Shown here piece by piece: positions 7,516 through 13,620 of a DNA stretch of 15,165 nucleotides. Source of the stretch: Planctomycetota bacterium (GTDB lineage: Bacteria > Planctomycetota > MHYJ01 > JACQXL01 > JAVHLO01). The position numbers and the translations under genes are program-made. Position 1 is the first letter of the stretch. Every line of letters begins with the position of its first letter. The stretch spans positions 1-15,165 of the forward strand of contig JAVHLO010000033.1 in assembly GCA_031082105.1 (NCBI GenBank). The letters run 5' to 3'. The notes under the pieces are model-generated. The model had not been told where the DNA came from, searched no databases, and saw only the letters and a list, made by a program, of their open reading frames with translations.

Positions 7516-7650
7516 ATTCGAGGCCACGTTCGCCAAGAGCGGCATGACGCCGTTCCCTGCTTGCTGGTGCCCCATTTCCCGGATCAGAATCCGACGCCTC
7601 GTCCCTCCCAGCAGCCAACACGAAAAACCCCGAAGCGCAACATTTTTCGC

Positions 7651-7679
7651 TTGACTCCGTCCGATATTGAGTATATGAT
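7651..7679 (+). promoter_or_regulatory. Candidate sigma70 promoter P1 upstream of the secreted-protein cassette
   Basis: TTGACT (7651-7656), a 17-base spacer, and TATGAT (7674-7679): five of six consensus bases in each box at optimal spacing. It faces the gene starting at 7851, about 165 bases from expected transcript start to ATG. Confidence 0.55.
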
Positions 7680-7754
7680 TCGCTGTTCGCGCCATGTCCC
7701 GTGGATAGGGACGGGGTACGCCCCGGTTGTCCAGACTTCGCGCAAGCAAGATAG

Positions 7755-7783
7755 TTGACTCATCGACGGAAATTTGATATAGT
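7755..7783 (+). promoter_or_regulatory. Candidate sigma70 promoter P2 upstream of the secreted-protein cassette
   Basis: TTGACT (7755-7760), 17 bases, TATAGT (7778-7783). The expected leader is about 60 bases, ends in a strong AGGAGG ribosome site (7840-7845), and contains a small inverted repeat CATTTG/CAAATG (7807-7812 and 7822-7827). Confidence 0.65.
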
Positions 7784-7850
7784 CTAGAGGATTTGTCTGT
7801 CAACGGCATTTGGCTCGCTTTCAAATGGTCACCAGATCTAGGAGGGGACA

Positions 7851-9224
7851 ATGTTTGAGCATCGTCTGGCGGTGTCGCTGATCGTTGTCGGCGTTTGTCT
7901 GGCGTGTGCCTTGCCTTGTCCGGCGCAGACCTTTGGGGCCCCAACAGCATACAATCCTGGAGGCACGGAACCGATTTCGCTGTTCATAGCCGACTTTGAC
8001 GGCGCAAACGGCGTCGACATTGCGGTCGCGAATTTCACGACGAACAACATCGGCATATTCTTGAACGCGGGCGGCGGTGTATTTCCAGGGGCCGCCACGA
8101 ACTATGCGTTACCGGGTGGAGCGACGGGCCCAATTGACATCTGCGGAGGTGACCTTGAACCGGACGGCGATGTCGACCTCGTAACATCGAACAGCACCAC
8201 CAACAACGTTACTGTGTTTCTGAACGCCGGCGGGGGAGTCTTCGGCGCAGGCGTGTCCTACGCGACGGGCGCGACCGGTCTGAATGTCCTCTATGTCGGC
8301 AACCTGGACACGGCCAACGGGCTCGACATCGCGGTGGCGGATTTTGGCGGTGCGGCGGGAGACAACGTCTACGTGCTCCTGGAGCAAGTCGCGGCCGGCA
8401 TCAGCTATGGAGCCGCGGCCGCATATCCGGTCGGAGCCGGTGGAGCGGATGCGCCGTTCGGACTGGCCGGTGGGTTGATTGACGGAGACGCCGACATCGA
8501 CCTGGTCTGCAGTTGTGCAGCCGGCGACCAGATGGCATACATGGCCAACAACGGCGTCGGCGTGTTTGCGGTAAACAACTTGAACATCGCGGCCGGCGGC
8601 AGCGGCCCAAGCGCAATCGTGGTAGCCAATTTCAACGGTGGCGGCCTCGATGCCGCCACGGTGAATCAGCTGACCGACAATATCTCGATCGCGCTCGGCG
8701 ACGGCGCGACCCCGTTCCCGGGTCCATGGCCATCGCCCGTGTACGCCGTGTCCGCCTCTGCGCCGGGCCCATTCCAGTTGGCGTCAGCAGACTTGGACGG
8801 CGACGGCGACATCGACATAGCCGTCGCGACTCCGGCCGTGGCGGGAATCGACGTGCGAGTGAACAATGGGGCAGGTGTCTTCGCGGCAGCGGCAGGCAGC
8901 CCATTTACCACGGGTCCGGGGACGGATCCACGAGGCATAAAGTGCGCAGACGTTGACGGGGACGGAGATCAGGACCTGATCGCCGGCGAGTTGGGGACGG
9001 ACAGGGTCGTCATACTGCTGAACACGACCGGCGGTGGTGGCGGCGGCGGCGGCGCGGGCGGAGGCGAGGTCACCGGCGGCGGCAGCGGCGGCGGGGGGTG
9101 CTTCGTCGACGGCGCCGACAGACTCGCCAGACGTGGCGGTACGGGATTCGTTGTGCTATTGGTGCTCATCGTTTCGATTCTTCAGGTGGCCTGGATACGC
9201 AAGCCGAAGAAGATGTGTCCATAA
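7851..9224 (+). CDS. Secreted seven-repeat FG-GAP/VCBS protein with Gly-Cys C-terminal sorting tail
   Basis: A 457-residue protein with a signal peptide (cleavage near CPAQ-TF, residue 26). Seven repeats of about 50 residues follow, each ending in a strand like IFLN, VFLN, VRVN or VILLN and carrying a D-rich loop. The clearest are DLDGDGDIDIAV (314-325) and DVDGDGDQDLIA (367-378), the calcium-binding type of FG-GAP/VCBS repeats. Seven units fit a closed seven-bladed beta-propeller. The tail is poly-Gly (394-404), GGGEVTGGGSGGGGC with Cys417, FV, a membrane helix at about 431-448, then IRKPKKMCP. That layout is a C-terminal surface-sorting signal. The ATG has AGGAGG five bases upstream. It is the first gene of a likely operon, followed after 15 bases by the next. 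The propeller probably acts outside the cell in binding or adhesion; the ligand is unknown. Confidence 0.9.
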   Translation: MFEHRLAVSLIVVGVCLACALPCPAQTFGAPTAYNPGGTEPISLFIADFDGANGVDIAVANFTTNNIGIFLNAGGGVFPGAATNYALPGGATGPIDICGGDLEPDGDVDLVTSNSTTNNVTVFLNAGGGVFGAGVSYATGATGLNVLYVGNLDTANGLDIAVADFGGAAGDNVYVLLEQVAAGISYGAAAAYPVGAGGADAPFGLAGGLIDGDADIDLVCSCAAGDQMAYMANNGVGVFAVNNLNIAAGGSGPSAIVVANFNGGGLDAATVNQLTDNISIALGDGATPFPGPWPSPVYAVSASAPGPFQLASADLDGDGDIDIAVATPAVAGIDVRVNNGAGVFAAAAGSPFTTGPGTDPRGIKCADVDGDGDQDLIAGELGTDRVVILLNTTGGGGGGGGAGGGEVTGGGSGGGGCFVDGADRLARRGGTGFVVLLVLIVSILQVAWIRKPKKMCP

Positions 9225-9239
9225 AAGAGGAGCGGGATC

Positions 9240-10748
9240 GTGAGCAGAGTCGACAGTTTTGTCATTGTCGGTCTTGCGTTGGGCCTCTGGCTTTTCGCAG
9301 CCGGTTCTCCCGTCGTCGCCCAGACGACCGTAAACGTCCTCCCGCCACCGTCCGCAACTTCAGGCGACGTGTGGTACAACGATGATTCGCAGCACCAGTT
9401 TCTGTACAGGGCGGCAGATCTGACCAACTATGCCGGCACGGTTGTGGGCGTGTCGTGGCTTGCGGCGACAGGGGGCGGCACGCTGGCGTCCGTTCATGGT
9501 AATACGCGTCTCTGGCTGGGACACACTACCCTGGCGAACCTGAACGCCGCCGGGTCCCAGATACAGGGCGGGCAGAATCCGCCGAATAACGTTAATGTCA
9601 CGGGCTCATGGACGCTGGTCTTTCCAGCGGCCAACTACAACATCGCCGCCGGAGTGGCGGTCGATACATGGATCGCCATGCCATGGACGAACAACTTCAA
9701 GTACAACGGCGCCCACAACCTCGTCGTGCAGCTCCGCTATGACAACGGCACCAACATAAACAACTGGGCGGGGACTGACCAGGCCGTTGGAGAAGTCTGG
9801 AATGTCTACGACTGGGACCCGAATGCGGACGACTTTGTCGACAACCCGAATGCAGGCTATCCCGCTTCCGCGGGGAATTACGGACGCAGGAAGTTCTCGG
9901 CCCAGTTCACCATCTGGACGGCGTATCGCTGTTTTAACTCCACAGCCCAGCCCGGCGCAATAGCGTACACGTGGCAGGACATATCCGCCACGGGTACGAA
10001 TGTCGGCGCTCTCGACGACGACGGGACTTACGGGCCTATCAACATCGGGTTCAATTTCAGCCATTTTGGGAACAACTTCAATCAGCTAATGATCGGCAAC
10101 AACGGCGCATTGACTTTCAATCTAGCCGACGCCATCCTCTGGAACAACGCGACAATACCGACCGCGGCAGCGCCGAACAACCTTGTTGCGCCGATGTGGG
10201 ACGATTTGACTGATACCGAGGGCCAGATCCGGTACCAGACCCTGGGCGTGGCGCCGAACAGGTATTTTGTCGTCTCGTGGCTTGGGCTGACGCATTTTGA
10301 CCTCGGCCCCGGATTTCCCGTGACGTTCCAGGCGATCCTCTGCGAGACGAGCAACATCATCATCTTCCAGTATCAGGACGCGGTCTTCGGCAACGCAGCC
10401 AACGACAACGGGCTGACTGCCACGGTTGGGATCGAGGACGCTGCGGCAGGGCTAACCAGCGGGGAGTATTCTTTCAACAGGGCTCTCCTGGCAAACAACC
10501 TGGCGATCTGCTATGTCCCGAACGCGTACGGAGGCGTACAACCTTACTGGCCGCTTGGCGGCGGCGGTCCGGGCGGCGGCGGCGGTGGCGGCGGTAACGG
10601 CGGCGGCGGCAGCGGCGGTGGGGGGTGTGTTGTGAATGACGTATCCGGCAGTGACTTCCACCCGCTGCGCTGGACACTGTCGTTCGGAGGGCTGCTCGTC
10701 ATTGCATTGATCTCCTGTTGCAGACGGTCTGCCCGGCGCGGGGAATGA
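9240..10748 (+). CDS. Secreted two-module (A+B) surface protein with Gly-Cys C-terminal sorting tail
   Basis: A 502-residue protein starting at GTG, with GAGGAG seven bases upstream and only 15 bases after the previous stop, so it is probably co-transcribed. The signal peptide ends near VVAQ (28). Module A (about 30-225) has FLYRAADLTNYAGTVVGVSW, WLGHTTLANL, FKYNGAHNLVVQL and W-A-G-T-D; the protein from 10816 repeats this pattern. Module B (about 230-430) has GNNGALTF, LVAPMWDDL, NRYFVVSWLGL, VTFQAILCE, IIFQYQD and ATVGIED, and is matched by the protein from 11912. Module B has the look of beta-sandwich regions common in exported bacterial proteins. The tail is GGGGSGGGGC with Cys463, VV, a membrane helix (about 477-493), then CCRRSARRGE. 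It lacks the EVT triplet seen in the three sister tails. No enzyme motif seen; function unknown, surface display likely. Confidence 0.88.
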   Translation: MSRVDSFVIVGLALGLWLFAAGSPVVAQTTVNVLPPPSATSGDVWYNDDSQHQFLYRAADLTNYAGTVVGVSWLAATGGGTLASVHGNTRLWLGHTTLANLNAAGSQIQGGQNPPNNVNVTGSWTLVFPAANYNIAAGVAVDTWIAMPWTNNFKYNGAHNLVVQLRYDNGTNINNWAGTDQAVGEVWNVYDWDPNADDFVDNPNAGYPASAGNYGRRKFSAQFTIWTAYRCFNSTAQPGAIAYTWQDISATGTNVGALDDDGTYGPINIGFNFSHFGNNFNQLMIGNNGALTFNLADAILWNNATIPTAAAPNNLVAPMWDDLTDTEGQIRYQTLGVAPNRYFVVSWLGLTHFDLGPGFPVTFQAILCETSNIIIFQYQDAVFGNAANDNGLTATVGIEDAAAGLTSGEYSFNRALLANNLAICYVPNAYGGVQPYWPLGGGGPGGGGGGGGNGGGGSGGGGCVVNDVSGSDFHPLRWTLSFGGLLVIALISCCRRSARRGE

Positions 10749-10815
10749 CGAGCGTTTCCGCGACGGGCTGGGAGCGGGTGAGCACACGAGGTTCGGGTCT
10801 GAGGATCGTCTCCCT

Positions 10816-11649
10816 ATGAGGATAGGTAGAGTGAACAGCCGCGCGAAAGCCGTTCTATTTGCAGTTTTGTTGCTCGCGGTTCCGGCAGGAATCGTTCAGG
10901 GACAGACTATCGTCACCATCGGCGGACCTCCAAGCGCTGCGGGTGGCGATGTCTGGTTCATGGACCCGCCGAATATCCCGGGTACAGAGTACCGCATCCA
11001 ACTGCTCTACACGGCCGCTGAGATAGGGATGGCCGGTACGATCAACGGGCTGTGGTGGTTACCCTGGGACAATGCCGGGGGAGATCCGCCTGTGACGCAG
11101 ACTTTCACGACGATGACGACCACTCTTGGGCACACGAACCTGGCGCAACTTGCGGTCGGCGCCGTCATGAACGGCAACATAACGGGGACGCAGGCGGTGG
11201 TGTACAACGCCGCCTATACGATCCCCAACACGGTGGCGAATGGCGTATGGGAGACGCTTCCGATGGCGGGGACCTTCGCCTACAATGGCGTCGACAACCT
11301 CATCGTGGACATCTACGTGACGGCCGCAATAGCCGGGACAAACTACTGGGGCGGTGAAGACATCGCGAACGGGCGCAACGTCAGCGACTGGAACCCCTTT
11401 GACGGCACGGGCGACTGGCAGTACGGCGCGGCCGGCATACGGCGGTTCGCCATACGCATCCAATTCGCAGGCGGTGGCGGTGGCGGCGCACCCGCCGGCG
11501 GCGGAGAGGTCACCGGCGGCGGCAGCGGCGGCGGCGGGTGCCTCGTGAAGTCGCTTCACGGCGAGCGTCTCGACGCGTCAAGGTCTGTCGGTGTGTTCCT
11601 GCTCCTCTCGATGTGCGCGCTCTTTATGGCGCGCAGGGTGCGCGTCTGA
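10816..11649 (+). CDS. Secreted module-A surface protein with Gly-Cys C-terminal sorting tail
   Basis: A 277-residue protein with a signal peptide (cleavage near VQGQ, about 28-30). It has one module A (about 31-217): PPSAAGGDVWF, LLYTAAEIGMAGTINGLWWL, TTLGHTNLAQL, FAYNGVDNLIVDIY, YWGGEDIANG and RRFAIRIQF. The order of motifs matches residues 36-224 of the preceding protein, so the two are paralogues over this span. The tail has GGGEVTGGGSGGGGC with Cys242, LV, a helix at about 257-272, then ARRVRV. The ATG has only a weak GAGGAT about ten bases upstream; a GTG five codons later is possible. The 67-base gap from the previous gene has no clear promoter or terminator, so it probably belongs to the same operon. 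Function unknown. Confidence 0.85.
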   Translation: MRIGRVNSRAKAVLFAVLLLAVPAGIVQGQTIVTIGGPPSAAGGDVWFMDPPNIPGTEYRIQLLYTAAEIGMAGTINGLWWLPWDNAGGDPPVTQTFTTMTTTLGHTNLAQLAVGAVMNGNITGTQAVVYNAAYTIPNTVANGVWETLPMAGTFAYNGVDNLIVDIYVTAAIAGTNYWGGEDIANGRNVSDWNPFDGTGDWQYGAAGIRRFAIRIQFAGGGGGGAPAGGGEVTGGGSGGGGCLVKSLHGERLDASRSVGVFLLLSMCALFMARRVRV

Positions 11650-11672
11650 GGCCCGAAATCGAATGGGTACGC

Positions 11673-11702
11673 ATGTCCCGTTGACGCGAGACCGCTCCGC
11701 GT
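11673..11702. repeat. ATGTCCCGTTGA-type direct repeat, copy 1
   Basis: ATGTCCCGTTGACGCGAGAC and following bases recur imperfectly at 11754-11783, 81 bases downstream, with a few substitutions and one indel. A shorter relative, ATGTCCCGTGGATAGGGAC, occurs at 7694 between promoters. The spacer 11650-11911 holds no gene. Confidence 0.55.
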
Positions 11703-11753
11703 CCAATCCTGGTGCAAGCCCACACAGGGGATGGCGTCTCTCCATCATGCGAC

Positions 11754-11783
11754 ATGTCCCGGTGACAAGAGACCGAGTCCGCG
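11754..11783. repeat. ATGTCCCGTTGA-type direct repeat, copy 2
   Basis: ATGTCCCGGTGACAAGAGAC and following bases, the second copy of the 11673 repeat. Both end in TCCGCG. It lies about 50 bases upstream of the candidate terminator and promoter for the last cassette gene. Confidence 0.55.
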
Positions 11784-11808
11784 GGTGATGCGGGTCGGGT
11801 GGTGCACT

Positions 11809-11833
11809 CTTTGCCGGGGCGAAAGTTTTATTT
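11809..11833 (+). terminator. Possible weak intrinsic terminator after the three-gene unit
   Basis: CTTTGC pairs with GCGAAAG (one bulged G) around a CGGG loop, followed at once by TTTTATTT. It would end transcripts from the 7851-11649 genes just before the next promoter. The stem is short, so this is tentative. Confidence 0.35.
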
Positions 11834-11843
11834 GACTTTCGCC
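11818..11843. promoter_or_regulatory. Perfect 9-bp inverted repeat overlapping a -35 box, candidate operator
   Basis: GGCGAAAGT (11818-11826) and ACTTTCGCC (11835-11843) are perfect inverted arms eight bases apart. The right arm overlaps TTGACT of the promoter. A dimeric regulator bound here would block polymerase; no regulator gene is visible nearby. As RNA it would exclude the hairpin at 11809-11825. Confidence 0.4.
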
Positions 11844-11860
11844 GATGTTGCAGGTAGAAT
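11832..11860 (+). promoter_or_regulatory. Candidate sigma70 promoter of the last cassette gene
   Basis: TTGACT (11832-11837), 17 bases, TAGAAT (11855-11860). It has the same -35 hexamer and spacing as the two promoters at 7651 and 7755. The expected transcript start near 11867 supports ATG 11912 over the ATG at 11864. Confidence 0.65.
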
Positions 11861-11911
11861 GACGTGTTTCAGTCCCTTTCCATGCGTGCTGTGATTTGTC
11901 CGGAGGGTACT

Positions 11912-12868
11912 ATGTACGGAATGGCGCTACGGGTAAGCCTTCTCCTTCTTGCGCTGTTGCTTCTTGCGGGCGATCTCCGGGCCGCGCAGGGCGGTCCTGA
12001 CGCAGGCGGGTATTACTTCATAGACAGCACGGAAGCCGGCGGGCCGGTCTATAGTTTCAACGACCTGACGGTCAGCCCGACCGCGACCACCTGGACCGCG
12101 ATCTTCGGCGGCGCCCAGCCGGGCGACGACGAACACGGCTGGGTGGCGATAAACCCCGCCCCGTTCATTTTTCCGTACTACGGCGCCGCCCTTGACCTCG
12201 GCGACAACGTAGCCGGCGGCATGTGGATCAGCACGAACGGCTGGATTTGCTTCAACTATAATGGCGACGGGACATTCGATCCTGGTGTTACGAACCCCGA
12301 GGTGGGCGGCTACTTCGGAAACGTGGCAATCCCTGCTGCGGCGGTGATCAACAACACGATCTATCCGTACTGGGACGACCTCTACGGGCCGGGCGACGGC
12401 GCACCCACGGGCGAGATTTGGGGGGACGTTCAGGGGGCGGCGCCGAACAGAACGCTCGTCATCCAGTGGAACAACATGTGCCGTCTGGCCGACGACAGTC
12501 CGGTGGACTTCGAGGTCATCATCCGCGAGGGATCATCGGATATCCTGTTCCAATACAGATCGATGAACGGCACAGGCACGGGCGATTCCGCAACGGTCGG
12601 CATTGAGAACGGGGCAGGAGCGATCGGCACGCAGTATTCGTTTGACACGCCCGGTTCGATCGTTAACGGCCGGGCCATACTCTTCACGTTGACCGCCCCC
12701 GGCGGCGGTGGCGGCGCCGGCGCAGGCGGAAACGAAGTCACCGGCGGCGGGAGCGGCGGCGGGGGGTGCCTGGTTCGCGCGCAGGATGCGCGCGCGGCCT
12801 TGCCCTGCGGGGCGGCGGCGGCACTTCTATGCCTGTCGTTGCTGGCCCTCTGTGTCCGGCGCGGATGA
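11912..12868 (+). CDS. Secreted module-B surface protein with Gly-Cys C-terminal sorting tail
   Basis: A 318-residue protein. I start it at 11912, not at an in-frame ATG at 11864, because GGAGG lies five bases upstream, the promoter puts the transcript start after 11864, and a clean signal peptide begins here (cleavage near LRAAQ, about 25-26). Module B covers about 45-260: WISTNGWICFNYNG, IYPYWDDLYG, APNRTLVIQWNNM, VDFEVIIREGSSDILFQY, SATVGIENGAG and QYSFDT. The motif order matches the second half of the protein from 9240. The tail has GGNEVTGGGSGGGGC with Cys286, LV, a membrane helix (about 298-314) and VRRG. It is separated from the upstream genes by 262 bases with its own promoter, so it may be expressed independently. 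Its 3' end converges on the lipoprotein gene at 13040. Function unknown. Confidence 0.87.
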   Translation: MYGMALRVSLLLLALLLLAGDLRAAQGGPDAGGYYFIDSTEAGGPVYSFNDLTVSPTATTWTAIFGGAQPGDDEHGWVAINPAPFIFPYYGAALDLGDNVAGGMWISTNGWICFNYNGDGTFDPGVTNPEVGGYFGNVAIPAAAVINNTIYPYWDDLYGPGDGAPTGEIWGDVQGAAPNRTLVIQWNNMCRLADDSPVDFEVIIREGSSDILFQYRSMNGTGTGDSATVGIENGAGAIGTQYSFDTPGSIVNGRAILFTLTAPGGGGGAGAGGNEVTGGGSGGGGCLVRAQDARAALPCGAAAALLCLSLLALCVRRG

Positions 12869-12913
12869 GTCCCTCGCTCCCGCCCGCTTGCGGAAGCAGA
12901 TGGTGAAAGCAGG

Positions 12914-13034
12914 TCCCCTCTCCCTTTGGGAGAGGGCTAGGGTGAGGGCGTTCGGTTTGCACGGTGCGGCAGGTCTTCGACACAGGACGTTCGTTCGTCC
13001 CTCACCCCCGCCTTCTCCCAAAGGAAGAGGGAGA
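12914..13034. repeat. Pair of inverted ccctctccc/ggtgaggg repeats between convergent genes
   Basis: The left copy 12914-12950 contains a perfect hairpin CCCTCTCCC-ttt-GGGAGAGGG (12916-12936) followed by CTAGGGTGAGGG. The right copy 12997-13034 is its degenerate reverse complement (CCCTCACCCCCGCC, then TTCTCCCAAAGGAAGAGG). Together they form a large inverted repeat filling most of the gap between convergent genes. They could stop transcription from both sides, although neither has a T-tract. Confidence 0.65.
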
Positions 13035-13039
13035 GAGAG

Positions 13040-13435
13040 CTACTTCACCGTGCGCGTGAATGTGGCATTCCCTGAATGGCCGAGCACGTAGAGTGCGCCG
13101 GTTTGAATCTCGAATTCCCCGACCTTCTTCGGCTCACCGGCCTTGTCGAACATGTAAGTCCTGCCGAGCTCGTCGATGAGGCCCATGAGCCTTCCGTTGC
13201 CGTCATACACGAAGTACTCGTCCACGTAGTCCTTCAATCCCCGATGCAGCGTTGAGCACTGCCTCAGGTACCCGACCAGATTGTAGTTGTCGCCGACGAC
13301 TTCGTAGAAGCCGACGGTCTTGCGGTGGGTAATCTCTGCCGGGCGCGGATAGTACCACGACGGGTTCTTGTGCGCACATCCGAGCAGCGCGGTCAGCACG
13401 AGGAGCACTGATAGACACAGCCGCTTGTTCGTCAT
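13040..13435 (-). CDS. Small predicted lipoprotein of unknown function
   Basis: A 131-residue protein. The N-terminus is a lipoprotein signal: MTNKR, a hydrophobic stretch, then LLGC with the lipid-attached Cys at residue 20. GGAGGA lies five bases upstream of the ATG. The mature part has YYPRPAEITHRKTVGFYEVVG, then DEYFVYDGNGRLMGLIDELG and RTYMFDKAGEPKKVG, a Gly/Asp-turn pattern suggesting short beta-hairpins a little like YD repeats. I recognise no family. It lies 185 bases downstream of the thioredoxin-like gene on the same strand and may share its transcript. The stop is six bases from the inverted repeat pair to its left. Confidence 0.8.
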   Translation of the reverse strand: MTNKRLCLSVLLVLTALLGCAHKNPSWYYPRPAEITHRKTVGFYEVVGDNYNLVGYLRQCSTLHRGLKDYVDEYFVYDGNGRLMGLIDELGRTYMFDKAGEPKKVGEFEIQTGALYVLGHSGNATFTRTVK

Positions 13436-13501
13436 GATATTCCTCCATCAAGAGCAACGGACGTCACCATTTATGTGACTCTACCTCCGCATGGGTCTTT
13501 T

Positions 13502-13545
13502 CCCCCTCACCCTCGCCCTCGCCCCCTCGGGGGGAAAGGGGATTC
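13502..13545. repeat. Low-complexity ccctcaccctcgccctc repeat
   Basis: The spacer 13436-13620 between the two minus-strand genes contains CCCCTCACCCTCGCCCTCGC and then CCCCCTCGGGGGGAAAGGGG. It resembles the ccctcaccc part of the elements at 12914-13034 and is probably another degenerate member. No gene is seen. Confidence 0.45.
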
Positions 13546-13620
13546 CGATTGTTCCGCGGGAAGGAGAGAACTACGCTTCCCCCTCCGTCAGTTCCCCGAA
13601 TCTCTCTTCTATCGGCGTCT

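Noticed and set aside
7453..7950. Minus-strand ORF of 165 codons across the spacer upstream of 7851
   Set aside because: It spans a REP-like repeat, two promoters and the start of the next gene, and has no recognisable domain.
11864..11911. Earlier ATG for the last cassette gene
   Set aside because: It lies at or before the predicted transcript start, lacks a ribosome site, and puts extra residues in front of the signal peptide.
12708..13091. Plus-strand ORF of 127 codons across the end of the last cassette gene
   Set aside because: It overlaps the Gly-Cys tail in another frame and runs through the inverted repeat pair.
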